Assembly: GCA_903789635.1 (NCBI GenBank)
Contig: CAIFEY010000020.1
Location: 1-49,929, forward strand
Length of the DNA stretch: 49,929 nucleotides
Direction: 5' to 3'
Source of the DNA: an uncultured Eubacteriaceae bacterium
GTDB taxonomy: Bacteria > Bacillota > Clostridia > Peptostreptococcales > Anaerovoracaceae
Position 1 is the first letter of the stretch. Each line of letters opens with the position of its first letter. Below the pieces are notes generated by a model. The model was not told where the DNA came from, did no database searches, and saw nothing but the letters and a program-made list of their open reading frames with translations. Positions 39,602 through 47,594 of the stretch are shown piece after piece. Both the position numbers and the translations under genes were made by a program.

Positions 39602-39713
39602 GCCCGGATGGCGGAGGACCCGACCAGCTCGTATTGGGATCAGCCGGTCACCATCAGATGAACACGTATAACATTATCAGGTACGGTCCTCCGCCATCCG
39701 GGCAGTTTTATTT
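39602..39713 (+). other. 19-bp perfect long-range hairpin with 64-nt loop
   Basis: Arms 39602-39620 and 39685-39703 (starting GCCCGGATGG and ending CCATCCGGGC) are exactly complementary and enclose 64 bases. AGTTTTATTT follows on the plus strand. The arm ends 4 bases past the rluD stop. It could be a terminator, a structured RNA, or both. The loop contains ATCAG repeated several times. Confidence 0.5.
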
Positions 39714-40829
39714 CTCTCGCTCTTTTCGCAGGCAGTCCAGCACGTCACGGAACTCCTGCGGAATCGACGCGGAAAACTCCATGTACTCGCCGGTGCGCGG
39801 GTGCTGAAATCCGATGACCTCAGCGTGGAGCAGCTGCCCGTGCGTGCGGTCAAGGAGCTTTCCCAGGGTGCCCTTCCAGGTCTTCTTAAAGCCGTAGAGA
39901 CGGTCGCCGATCAGCGGGTGCTTGATGAAGGCCATGTGGACGCGGATCTGGTGGGTGCGTCCGGTCTCCAGGCGGCAGCGGACCAGGGTGCAGAACCCGA
40001 ACCGCTCGAGCACCTGAAAGTGCGTGACGGCGCGCTTAGGGTTCTCGCCGTTCACGGCGCGGCGCAGCCTGTTGTGGCGGTCGCGGCCGATCGGTTGGTC
40101 GATCGTGCCCTCATCCTCCTTGATGTTGTCCTGGACCAGCGCCACGTACTGGCGGTTGATCGAGTGAACGAAGAGCTGCTTCGCCAGGTTCTCGTGGGCC
40201 TCGTTGTTCTTTGCGACCATCAGGAGGCCGCTCGTGTCCTTATCGATGCGATGGACGATGCCCGGGCGGTCCTCGCCGTTCAGGTCGGAGAGGTGCTCCC
40301 TTCCCGGATAGTGCAGAAGCGCGTTGACCAGCGTCCCCGTGTAGTTTCCGGTCGCGGGGTGGACGACCATGCCGCGCGGCTTATTTACGACCATCACGTC
40401 GTCGTCCTCGTATACAATATCCAATGGGATGTCCTCCGGCTGAACCTCGAGCTCCTCCTGCGGCGGGATATCGATGGAGATCTCCATGCCCGCGGCGACC
40501 TTCTGCTTGCCGGCCTCCGCCGCCTGCCCGTCGACCAGGACCCTGCCCTCGTCGATGAGCTTCTTGGTCTGCGCCCTAGACAGGGCCTCGACCTTCTCCG
40601 CGATCACCTTATCCAGCCGGTCGCCGGCGTTCTCCGCCCCTACGACGAACCCAGCTGTGCCGCCGGCATTCTCACTGCCGTCGCCGGCCGACTGACCGTC
40701 GCAGTCGTCCGCGGCCGGGCTTTCCGACGGATCTTGATCCGGCGCCTCGCCGCGGGTTTTCTGCTGCTCATCAGCCGTGCCTAAACCCTGGTTTTTCTGT
40801 TCAATTTTCTGATCCATTTCCTTTGTCAT
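39708..40829 (-). CDS. RluA-family (RluD-like) 23S rRNA pseudouridine synthase
   Basis: Isomerises uridines to pseudouridine in large-subunit rRNA. The S4-like domain (about 72-135) contains LSRAQTKKLIDEGRVLVDG. The catalytic domain has the RluA signature HRIDKDTSGLLMVAK (catalytic Asp in RID-KDT), then ETGRTHQIRVHMAFIKHPLIGD. The C-terminal half matches RluD (HGQLLHAE). Length 373; typical RluD is ~305, the excess being a ~65-residue acidic and Gln-rich N-terminus. AGGAGG lies 5 bases before the ATG, which overlaps the lspA stop by 4 bp. Translationally coupled to lspA, as in many Bacillota. Confidence 0.92.
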   Translation of the reverse strand: MTKEMDQKIEQKNQGLGTADEQQKTRGEAPDQDPSESPAADDCDGQSAGDGSENAGGTAGFVVGAENAGDRLDKVIAEKVEALSRAQTKKLIDEGRVLVDGQAAEAGKQKVAAGMEISIDIPPQEELEVQPEDIPLDIVYEDDDVMVVNKPRGMVVHPATGNYTGTLVNALLHYPGREHLSDLNGEDRPGIVHRIDKDTSGLLMVAKNNEAHENLAKQLFVHSINRQYVALVQDNIKEDEGTIDQPIGRDRHNRLRRAVNGENPKRAVTHFQVLERFGFCTLVRCRLETGRTHQIRVHMAFIKHPLIGDRLYGFKKTWKGTLGKLLDRTHGQLLHAEVIGFQHPRTGEYMEFSASIPQEFRDVLDCLRKEREK

Positions 40830-41299
40830 GAGTGCCTCCTGCGGGATGCGCCCGGCTTGCGGAAGCGCTCGCCGAACAGCACGTAGACGGCGATCATCAC
40901 GCAGCCCGTCGTGATCGCGATGTCGGCCACGTTGAAGATCGGCGGGAAGAAGCTCAGGCTGATCATGTCCGTGACCCTGCCGAACAGGATGCGGTCGGTC
41001 AGGTTGCCGAGGCCGCCGACCACGATCAGGATCAGCGCGTATTTACAGAACGGATGCATGTATTTATTCAGCAGCACCACAATCAGGACGGCGACGATGA
41101 CGACGACCGGGATCATCTCCAGCAGGCGGCTGGAGGATGCCAGGATGCCGAACGCGGCGCCCGGGTTCTGGATGTAATGGATCGAAAGCAGTCCGTTGAT
41201 GACGTCGAACTGGTCGCCGGGCAGCATGTGTGAGCGCACCAGTACCTTGGTGCCCTGGTCAAGCACAAAGACCAGTGCGGCAATTAAAAAATAACTCAT
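40826..41299 (-). CDS. lspA: lipoprotein signal peptidase (signal peptidase II)
   Basis: Integral membrane aspartyl protease removing signal peptides from diacylglyceryl-modified prolipoproteins. Four membrane helices are visible. Conserved motifs are VLDQGTK (family D-x2-T/S-K), IQNPGAAFGIL, GGLGNLTDRI (catalytic Asp) and FNVADIAI (catalytic Asp). It is 157 residues from the ATG at 41299, where GGAGG lies 3 bases upstream. The spacing is short, but an alternative ATG ten codons earlier lacks a site. It overlaps rluD and follows divIVA by 82 bp, a gap that contains a hairpin without a T-tract. Confidence 0.9.
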   Translation of the reverse strand: MSYFLIAALVFVLDQGTKVLVRSHMLPGDQFDVINGLLSIHYIQNPGAAFGILASSSRLLEMIPVVVIVAVLIVVLLNKYMHPFCKYALILIVVGGLGNLTDRILFGRVTDMISLSFFPPIFNVADIAITTGCVMIAVYVLFGERFRKPGASRRRHS

Positions 41300-41327
41300 A
41301 AACCTCCGATTCCTCTTAAATCGCAAC

Positions 41328-41363
41328 ATCGGCGCCTGCAATGAAAATGATTGAGGCGCCGAT
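41328..41363 (-). other. intercistronic hairpin between divIVA and lspA
   Basis: ATCGGCGCCT with AGGCGCCGAT, extended by CAAT/ATTG, no T-tract. Likely an mRNA processing or attenuating element. Confidence 0.4.
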
Positions 41364-41381
41364 ATTGAAATTGTTACAGAC

Positions 41382-42476
41382 TTAGTGTTTGTCAAACTCG
41401 CGGAGCAGGTCGTTCTTATCCATGACGACGGTGGTCGCCTTGTCGTCGAAGCGCCTGCTTCTCGCCGGGGACGGCGCCTTGGCAGCGCTCTCGTCCGGGG
41501 CATCCTTCAGCCACGAGGTGTCCGGCTCGTTTGCGGACGGGGTGTTCAGCGGATCATTCGGGGAGCCGAACTCGTCGATGACGCTCTCCTTGGATCCCCC
41601 GGTGACGACGCGCGTCTGGTCCATGGAGGATCCGGAATTTCCGGAATTACTGCTGTCGCTGAACAGGTCGTCCAGGCTGTACTTCTCGTAGGATCCGGAG
41701 TCCGAATTCGATCCGACCGATCCGGCAGATCCTGCAGATCCGGCGGACGCGTTCTTCAGCTCGTCGCGGCCGAAGACCATGGTCTGGTCAGCCGCGCCCT
41801 TTCCGCGCGATGCGGTCGTCTTGTCCCCCGGCATCGAGAAGACCTTGGTCTCGTCCATGCTTCCTGCGGAAGTGGCCGGGCGGGACGGTGCCGGCGCTGG
41901 TTCCTGCGATGCGGAAGGCGCCGCGTAGGACGGTCGGTCAGCAGACACGGCTGATGCCTGGCGGGCTCTCTCTGAATTTTGTCTGTCGAGCTCGTCCATG
42001 TCCGGAACGATCTCCCCAAGATCGGCAAAAAGTTCCTCGACCGTGGAGTCCATGCGGCCGACCTCGTCGTTCATGAACTGCTTGAAGCGTGCGCGGAATC
42101 CGGCGAGCTTGTTCTTCATCTGCTCGCTCTGCTCGGTGTAGGTCAGGACGGAATCCTTCGCGTTCCGCGTGATCGTCTGCGCGTCCAGGTGGGCGTTCTT
42201 GATGATGACCTCCGCCCTCTTCTCCGCGCTCTCGGAAATGTCGCTCATCAGGCGCTTGGCCTGCTCCAGCGTGTTCATGACCGAATGCTCGTTCTTCTGG
42301 GACTCTTCCAGTCTGGCATTCAGATCCTTATTCTCCTGCTCCAGGCGCGATTTCTCCTCGAGAACGGCCTGAAAGTCGATGGTGATCGCGTCCAGGAACT
42401 CGTCGACCTCGCGCTTGTTGTATCCGCGCATCGACAGCCCGAACTGCTTCGTCTGAATATCCTTAGGTGTAACCAT
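41382..42476 (-). CDS. divIVA: DivIVA family cell-division/polarity protein
   Basis: A 364-residue coiled-coil protein that marks curved membrane at septa and poles. The N-terminal lipid-binding domain (1-60) has MVTPKDIQTKQFGLSMRGYN and the following KREVDEFLD motif. A long coiled coil follows (about 30-165). The C-terminal ~200 residues are low-complexity, rich in Ser, Gly, Ala and Asp, with three DQTMVF/DETKVF/DQTRVV-like threonine motifs (about 205, 233 and 288) and a final ATTVVMDKN. Typical DivIVA is 160-230 residues, so the tail is unusually long. The repeated TxVF/VV motifs recall phospho-threonine sites. It is in the standard sepF-yggT-divIVA order. Confidence 0.9.
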   Translation of the reverse strand: MVTPKDIQTKQFGLSMRGYNKREVDEFLDAITIDFQAVLEEKSRLEQENKDLNARLEESQKNEHSVMNTLEQAKRLMSDISESAEKRAEVIIKNAHLDAQTITRNAKDSVLTYTEQSEQMKNKLAGFRARFKQFMNDEVGRMDSTVEELFADLGEIVPDMDELDRQNSERARQASAVSADRPSYAAPSASQEPAPAPSRPATSAGSMDETKVFSMPGDKTTASRGKGAADQTMVFGRDELKNASAGSAGSAGSVGSNSDSGSYEKYSLDDLFSDSSNSGNSGSSMDQTRVVTGGSKESVIDEFGSPNDPLNTPSANEPDTSWLKDAPDESAAKAPSPARSRRFDDKATTVVMDKNDLLREFDKH

Positions 42477-42535
42477 GCCGCATCCTTTCCTCTTGTTCTT
42501 CTTCTGTTCCTATCCGTGTCTATTGGTATACTGAA

Positions 42536-42835
42536 TTACAATAAGATGAGAGCGAGGAGCTTGACGATCACCCGCTCAATGATCTCAATCAGCAGAAATG
42601 CAACCAGCAGCGAGAAATCGAACATTCCCGTGTTGAAGTTCAGTCGGTACAGCAGTTTCCTGCACGGGGCCACGAAAGGCTCCGTGAAACGGGCGAGTGC
42701 ACGGTAGGCCTTTGCCGCGCCGGAATTCATATCCCGGACGAACCAGCTCAGCACTGCCTGGATGACCATCGCCCAGACCAGTACCCCGCAGAACATCCTG
42801 ACTGCAATAACCAAAACCTCATAAGTGTGCATCAT
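42536..42835 (-). CDS. YggT family membrane protein (YlmG)
   Basis: A 99-residue integral membrane protein with two hydrophobic regions (about 5-28 and 65-95) and the YggT motif RFTEPFVAPCRKLL between them. Its role is unsettled; in the division cluster it is tied to envelope or division functions. The ATG at 42835 is chosen with GGAGG 9 bases upstream; the next codon is also ATG. It lies 4 bp after sepF, so they are co-translated. Confidence 0.88.
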   Translation of the reverse strand: MMHTYEVLVIAVRMFCGVLVWAMVIQAVLSWFVRDMNSGAAKAYRALARFTEPFVAPCRKLLYRLNFNTGMFDFSLLVAFLLIEIIERVIVKLLALILL

Positions 42836-42839
42836 CGAA

Positions 42840-43346
42840 CTACCTCCACGGATTGTCGTCTTCCTTCTCCTCCATGCCGAAGTCGAAGTTTCCGTTTTCC
42901 GTGATCTGTCCGCCGGCGATGTCAACGTTCTCCGGTGCGAAGATGAAGATGTTGTTCGCGACCTTCTGGACGTTTCCGTTCAGGGCATAAGTCGCGCCGC
43001 TGAGGAAGTCAAAGATCTTTCTCGCGACCTCTGTCTCCAGCTTCTCCAGGTTGATGATGACCGGTCTTCTGCCCTTCAGACTGTCCACGAGCTTAGGGCA
43101 CTCGTCGAACGTCTTAGGCTCGATCAGGATCAGCTTGAACTGGCCGGAAGCGGTCATGGAGAAACGACGGTCCGTCTTGGAAGGCGCTGCTGCCGCGGTA
43201 CGCGGACGGTCAGCCATCGCTGTCGGTCTTACTTCTTTCTTCTCCATCTTCTCCTTCTCGGCATCGATTTCTGCTTCCGTGATTTCCTCATCGTCATCGT
43301 ATTCTTCAATTCCGATCAGTTTCTTCATCGAATCTCCTAAGCTCAT
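42840..43346 (-). CDS. sepF: cell division protein SepF
   Basis: A cytoplasmic protein that polymerises into rings and tethers FtsZ to the membrane. The N-terminal amphipathic anchor region is MSLGDSMKKLIGIEEYDDDE. A disordered linker follows (about 20-62), then the SepF core (70-150) with EPKTFDECPKLVDSLKGRRP and VIINLEKLETEVARKIFDFL. The 168-residue length is normal. AAGGAGG lies before the ATG. Between yggS and yggT, the canonical order. Confidence 0.93.
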   Translation of the reverse strand: MSLGDSMKKLIGIEEYDDDEEITEAEIDAEKEKMEKKEVRPTAMADRPRTAAAAPSKTDRRFSMTASGQFKLILIEPKTFDECPKLVDSLKGRRPVIINLEKLETEVARKIFDFLSGATYALNGNVQKVANNIFIFAPENVDIAGGQITENGNFDFGMEEKEDDNPWR

Positions 43347-43357
43347 GTTTATCCTCC

Positions 43358-44065
43358 TTATTTTTCCTCGCTGCGGTAGTCTCTCTTGCCGAAGATGGCC
43401 GTGCCTACGCGCACCATATTGGATCCTTCTTCAATTGCGGTCTCAAAATCGTTCGTCATGCCCATGGACAGGTACTTGAAGTCGACTCTGTCCGTGTGCT
43501 CCATAGCGTTATATCGGTCAAAGATCGCCTTGGCCTTGCGGAATACCGGCCTGCAGTCTTCCGGGTCGGCCTCATATGGCGCGATGCACATCAGCCCGCA
43601 GATCTTGATATGCGGACAAGTCTCCGCGATCTCCTTAATCAGTCCGTCGACCTCGGTTTCCTCGACGCCGAACTTGCTGTCCTCATGCGCGGTGTTCACC
43701 TGAATCAGAATATTGCAGACCATGTCGTGCTGCTCCGCACGCTTCTCGATCTCCTTGGCGAGATGGAGGCTGTCCACGGAATGGATCAGGCAGACCTTAT
43801 CGATGATCTGGCGGACCTTGTTGGTCTGCAGATGGCCGATCAGGTGCCAGCGAACCGGCTTGACGTCATCGTATTTCCGGATGACCTCCTGCACCTTGTT
43901 CTCTCCGATATCCGTCACCCCTGCGTCGATCGCTTCGTTCATTTCATCTGCCTCGTGCAGCTTGGTGACCGCCACCAGGGTGATGTCCTCCGGCTTACGT
44001 CCAGATTTGACCGCAGCCTGCGCTATTCTCTCACGTACTTCTTCAATATTTGTCTGGATAGACAT
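43358..44065 (-). CDS. YggS/YlmE family PLP homeostasis protein
   Basis: A pyridoxal-phosphate-binding TIM-barrel protein without known enzyme activity, involved in vitamin B6 and amino-acid homeostasis. The PLP lysine is in LVAVTK (about 29-34). Family motifs IGENKVQE, WHLIGHLQTNK, LIQVNTAHEDSKFG, GLMCIAP and LSMGMTNDFETAI are all present. The 235-residue length fits. AGAGG precedes the ATG. It lies directly upstream of sepF as in many Bacillota (12-bp gap). Confidence 0.93.
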   Translation of the reverse strand: MSIQTNIEEVRERIAQAAVKSGRKPEDITLVAVTKLHEADEMNEAIDAGVTDIGENKVQEVIRKYDDVKPVRWHLIGHLQTNKVRQIIDKVCLIHSVDSLHLAKEIEKRAEQHDMVCNILIQVNTAHEDSKFGVEETEVDGLIKEIAETCPHIKICGLMCIAPYEADPEDCRPVFRKAKAIFDRYNAMEHTDRVDFKYLSMGMTNDFETAIEEGSNMVRVGTAIFGKRDYRSEEK

Positions 44066-44169
44066 CGAATAAAGACCTCTTTTCTGTCAACTGTTTTCTA
44101 TCTCTAATCTCTTTATTTCTCTTTTTTCTCTGTTATTCTCTTCTACTTTACGTTTTTCTTCGCGTTTCT

Positions 44170-45156
44170 CTATTTTCCATGCCGCAGAATCTGATCATAG
44201 TTTTCCACGGTGCTGACGATTTTTCCATTCTTGTCGACAAAGCTGGTCTGCGAAATCGCAGAATCCGTCCCGTCGGTCGCGAGGACATTGATCGGCGTAA
44301 ACGCGTACTTTCCGGTCTTCTGCCGGACGTAGACGCCCTTCACGCCCTTCTTCTCCGCGATGCTCTCGTTCGGGATGATCAGCCCGTCGGTCTCCGACAT
44401 GGTGACGGTTACCTCTGCCGTCCGTTCGGACGCGAACCGGTCGTAATAGTAGTCGGTCGCAATGATCAGGCGGACCCCGCCGCTCACTTCCTTCACGGAC
44501 TGCACGCTGCCGTAGATGGTCTTGCGGCCGTCCAGGCGGATGCGGAGCTGCTGATCCTCGGAATAGCGCTTGGCGCTGGAGGAGTCTAAGAACATGACGA
44601 TGTACCACTTGCTCCTGTCGACGACCTTGAATACCGGCTCACGCTTCTTCACGTCCGTGCGCTTCAGCGGGACGACATCGTCGTTCGACAGGCTCTGATA
44701 CCAGCTCCTGGACTTATTCTCCATGTTTTCCGGCGTCAGCTTATACTCGTAGCCGTCGGCACTGTACGTGACGACGCCCTCGTCCTGCGTGACAAAGGTG
44801 GAGAACACGCCCCGGCTGCCCAGCCGGTCCATCAGGTCCTGGAACTCCGAGTCCGGCTCGTCGGACGATCCGCTGCCGTTCAGCTCCATGACCGTCACAC
44901 CCTTGCGGACGAGCGTCCCTCCGGAAATGTACCGGTTTTCTTTTCCTCCCGTCCTGGCGCGGTAGACGCGCTCGTTCCTGACCAGGTAGCCCGTGCCGGA
45001 ATCCTCAATTTTCAGACTTCCGTACTTCACCGTGTAGGTGGATCTCAGCGCGCCGGTCAGCGACGGTATCGCGTAGACGATGATGATTAATATTATGAAA
45101 CAGAAGAACCAAAGCAGAAGGAGCGGATGCTTCAGCGTTACCTTTTTTCTTCTCAT
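44170..45156 (-). CDS. HlyD-like membrane-anchored adaptor protein of the ylm cluster
   Basis: A 328-residue protein with one N-terminal membrane helix (about 9-32) after a Lys/Arg-rich start, so most of it lies outside the membrane. The rest resembles HlyD/membrane-fusion-type proteins: beta-barrel segments such as VVDRSKWYIVMFLDSS, then GRKTIYGSVQSVKEVSGGVR, and a C-terminal IPNESIAEKKGVKGVYVRQK. Long coiled coils typical of true efflux adaptors are short or absent. Such HlyD-like genes are regularly found upstream of yggS-sepF in Clostridia; their role there is unknown. GGAGGG precedes the ATG. No ABC or RND partner is adjacent. Confidence 0.7.
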   Translation of the reverse strand: MRRKKVTLKHPLLLLWFFCFIILIIIVYAIPSLTGALRSTYTVKYGSLKIEDSGTGYLVRNERVYRARTGGKENRYISGGTLVRKGVTVMELNGSGSSDEPDSEFQDLMDRLGSRGVFSTFVTQDEGVVTYSADGYEYKLTPENMENKSRSWYQSLSNDDVVPLKRTDVKKREPVFKVVDRSKWYIVMFLDSSSAKRYSEDQQLRIRLDGRKTIYGSVQSVKEVSGGVRLIIATDYYYDRFASERTAEVTVTMSETDGLIIPNESIAEKKGVKGVYVRQKTGKYAFTPINVLATDGTDSAISQTSFVDKNGKIVSTVENYDQILRHGK

Positions 45157-45423
45157 CCTGTCCCTCCAATTTTTTCCTCTATAATCTTCATTTTACAACA
45201 ACAGACCGGTTATTTCCATGCATTTATGAATTTCTTGCCGCCGCGGCGGGCGCCGGAGAATCAAATCCATGTCAAATCTGATCGAAACGTCAGATCTGCC
45301 GTCAAATGACCGCGGCGCGCCGGCTGGTGGATGCGCATCAAATGTTTTTATGCGCATTCGCCGCTGTTTTTGCCGACGCAGAGCCGCGGCGCGCCCGCAT
45401 GCCCGCCGCCGCGGGAGGCTCCG
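45157..45423. other. intergenic, GC-rich with inverted repeats
   Basis: No gene. It contains two ATGCGCAT palindromes 11 bases apart (about 45330-45360) and two CGCGGCGCGCC stretches. It separates the ylm cluster from trmD. Confidence 0.4.
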
Positions 45424-46158
45424 TTACTCCGCAAGTACGGCGTCGACGATTTTCCGTTCCCTCTTTGTCAGATCCTTATGGCTCTTCAGGAAGGCCTCGA
45501 GCAGGTCCGGGCGGCGGTCACGGGTCAGGCGCAGGGACTGCTCGAACTTCCAGAGGCGTATGCGCTCGTGGTCGCCGCTCCTAAGGACCTCCGGGACCTC
45601 CATGCCGCGGTAGTTGTGCGGTTGAGTGTACTGCGGGTACTCCAGAAGCCCGGAATACACGGATTCATCCAGCGCGGATTCCCTGCTCCCGAGGACGCCC
45701 GGGATCAGGCGCGCGACAGCATCGATCAGGACCATCGCCGGGAGCTCGCCGCCGGTCAGCACGTAGTCGCCGATCGAGACCTCCTCGCACCTGAAGTGGT
45801 CCAGCACGCGCTGGTCGATCCCCTCGTAGTGGCCGCAGACCAGCACGAGTTCGTCCTCCTTCGCGAGGTCCGTGATCAGCTCCTGGTCCATGACCTTTCC
45901 GCGCGGGGACATGTACAGCACCCGCTTCTCCTGCGCGTCCACAGATTCCAGCGCGTCAAAGAGCGGCTGGGGCATCATCAGCATGCCCTGTCCGCCGCCG
46001 AACGGCGCGTCGGCCGCGTTTTTTCGCCTGTCCGTGCTGAAGTCCCGGATGTTCAGGACGTTCAGAGAGACCAGCCCATTGCTCACGGCGCGGCCGACCA
46101 TGCTCGTATTCACCGCAGAGAACATCTCCGGAAATAAAGTTAAAATGTTGAATTCCAT
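45424..46158 (-). CDS. trmD: tRNA (guanine-N1)-methyltransferase
   Basis: Methylates G37 next to the anticodon in tRNAs reading CNN/GG-type codons, preventing +1 frameshifts. It is a SPOUT-fold enzyme of 244 residues from the ATG at 46158. Motifs: NILTLFPEMF at the start, DDAPFGGGQGM-like (here ADAPFGGGQGMLM), VLVCGHYEGIDQR, and EEVSIGDYVLTGGELPAM forming the knotted SAM site. The longer upstream frame is rejected because it lacks a site; only a weak AAAGAAG lies before this ATG. Last gene of the ffh-rpsP-khpA-rimM-trmD cluster, 229 bp after rimM. Confidence 0.95.
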   Translation of the reverse strand: MEFNILTLFPEMFSAVNTSMVGRAVSNGLVSLNVLNIRDFSTDRRKNAADAPFGGGQGMLMMPQPLFDALESVDAQEKRVLYMSPRGKVMDQELITDLAKEDELVLVCGHYEGIDQRVLDHFRCEEVSIGDYVLTGGELPAMVLIDAVARLIPGVLGSRESALDESVYSGLLEYPQYTQPHNYRGMEVPEVLRSGDHERIRLWKFEQSLRLTRDRRPDLLEAFLKSHKDLTKRERKIVDAVLAE

Positions 46159-46387
46159 CTTCTTTTGTCTTTCTATCTTGCCCGACGGTAATTCTGCCCG
46201 GCCTTCCGCACACGCGCATTCGTCATACGTCCGGCATTCCATCAGGCGCGGTTTCGCCCCTTAAACGGATTTTCGGCACGTGTGGTTTCGTCGCTTGAAC
46301 GTATCTGTTTTGTCCGGAAGGAAACCCGCCGAGCACCATGCGCCGAGGCAAGCGCATCGCCTATTTGCGATTTACGATAAACATTGA

Positions 46388-46885
46388 TTAATCAAGCATT
46401 CCCTCGATCAGGTGGACCATGATCGTGCCGGCTTCAAGGTCGATCTCGCGGATGAAGGATTTCACGCCCGGGAGCATCGCCTCGCCGCCGCCCTCACGGG
46501 AGATGACGTAGATGTCCTGCGGACGGTCGGTCAGGATGTCCTTCACCTTGCCGACGGTTCTGCCGGTGTCCTCGTCGATCACGGAGAGGCCAATCAGGTC
46601 GCGGATGTAGTACGCGCCCTCCTCGAGCTCCTCCAGGTCGCTGTCCGCCATGTAGATGCTGCGGCCGCGCAGGCGCTCCGCCCCGTCGCGGTCGTCGATG
46701 CCGGAGAATTTTACTACGGCCATATTTTTCTGCGTGCGTGCGCGCTCGATCTCGTGCTCGTCCTTATCGATCCAGATCCGCTCCAGCGTCTGAAAGCGGT
46801 CCGGTGTCTCGGCATAGCTGTATACACGCACCTCGCCCTTCAGGCCGACCGCGCTCGTCACTTTTCCAATTAAAATCTTTTCCAT
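46388..46885 (-). CDS. rimM: 16S rRNA processing protein RimM
   Basis: A ribosome maturation factor for the 30S head that binds ribosomal protein S19. The N-terminal RimM barrel (1-90) has IGKVTSAVGLKGEVRVYSYA; the C-terminal PRC-barrel (about 95-165) has YYIRDLIGLSVIDEDTGRTV and DIYVISR. The 165-residue length is standard. AGGAAACGGG lies before the ATG. It lies between khpA and trmD in the classical order; a terminator-like hairpin just upstream (46904-46937) may reduce its expression. The 229-bp gap to trmD holds no gene. Confidence 0.95.
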   Translation of the reverse strand: MEKILIGKVTSAVGLKGEVRVYSYAETPDRFQTLERIWIDKDEHEIERARTQKNMAVVKFSGIDDRDGAERLRGRSIYMADSDLEELEEGAYYIRDLIGLSVIDEDTGRTVGKVKDILTDRPQDIYVISREGGGEAMLPGVKSFIREIDLEAGTIMVHLIEGMLD

Positions 46886-46903
46886 TCCCGTTTCCTATGT
46901 ATA

Positions 46904-46937
46904 CAAAAAGGGACCGCAAGGCAAGTGCCGCAGCCCC
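46904..46937 (-). terminator. intra-operon terminator or attenuator between khpA and rimM
   Basis: Minus-strand stem GGGGCTGC with GCGGTCCC (two G-T pairs), then TTTTTG. Since rimM follows 19 bases later, it probably attenuates rather than stops transcription. Confidence 0.55.
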
Positions 46938-46948
46938 TCTTCAGTCGA

Positions 46949-47206
46949 TTATTCAGCTGTCTGATCGAGTTCATCTTCAGAAACGATCTCAACTGTGACC
47001 TTTTTATTCTCTTTCGTCGCCGCAGCCTTGACCACCGTTCGGAGAGCACGCGCAATACGCCCTTTCTTCCCGATGACCTTACCCATATCACTGCCCGCAA
47101 CCTGTAGCTGCAGAACATCACCCTGCCGGTCGCGTTCTTCTGTAACTACGACGCGTTCCGGGTCATCAACGAGCGCTTTGGCAATCGTCTCAACCAATTC
47201 TGTCAT
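46949..47206 (-). CDS. khpA: KH-domain RNA-binding protein KhpA
   Basis: An 85-residue single KH-domain protein (YlqC/KhpA) which pairs with KhpB in Bacillota and affects division and RNA metabolism. The GxxG loop is GKKG in MGKVIGKKGRIARALRTVVK (about 41-60). The C-terminus is acidic. Only a weak AGGCGG lies before the ATG. Placed between rpsP and rimM as usual, 21 bp after rpsP. Confidence 0.93.
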   Translation of the reverse strand: MTELVETIAKALVDDPERVVVTEERDRQGDVLQLQVAGSDMGKVIGKKGRIARALRTVVKAAATKENKKVTVEIVSEDELDQTAE

Positions 47207-47227
47207 TGAACGTCACCGCCTGCAAAA

Positions 47228-47470
47228 TTACTCAATTACTCCCGCATTCTTCAGCAGAGTCTTTACGCGGTCTGTAACCTGCGCACCATTGTCGATCCAC
47301 TTCTTTGCGGCCTCAGCGTCGATAGAAACCATGTTCGGCTCTACCATTGGATCGAAGTATCCGATCTCCTCGATGAATCTGCCGTTTCTGGCGTTTCTGG
47401 AATCTGCTACGACGATTCTGTAGAACGGCTTCTTGTGTGCTCCAACTCTCTTCAGTCTGATCTTAACCAT
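47228..47470 (-). CDS. rpsP: 30S ribosomal protein S16
   Basis: An 80-residue ribosomal protein. Signature start [20 protein letters not shown], then [21 protein letters not shown]. The ATG at 47470 has GGAG 7 bases upstream; an upstream extension in the same frame is rejected. Follows ffh by 124 bp. Confidence 0.97.
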   Translation of the reverse strand: MVKIRLKRVGAHKKPFYRIVVADSRNARNGRFIEEIGYFDPMVEPNMVSIDAEAAKKWIDNGAQVTDRVKTLLKNAGVIE

Positions 47471-47594
47471 TGTATTCTCCTTTATTCTTGTGCTTTTATA
47501 TTGAAAAGTCCGTCGCGGAAGTACCGTTCTCAGACATTCCGACAAAATTTACCCTGCCAGGAAGCGAATGCCCCTGCCGTTTAACGTATAACGT

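Noticed and set aside
45269-45613. Plus-strand frames in the gap and opposite trmD
   Set aside because: Arg/Ser/Pro-rich antisense frames without ribosome sites; trmD on the minus strand is unambiguous.
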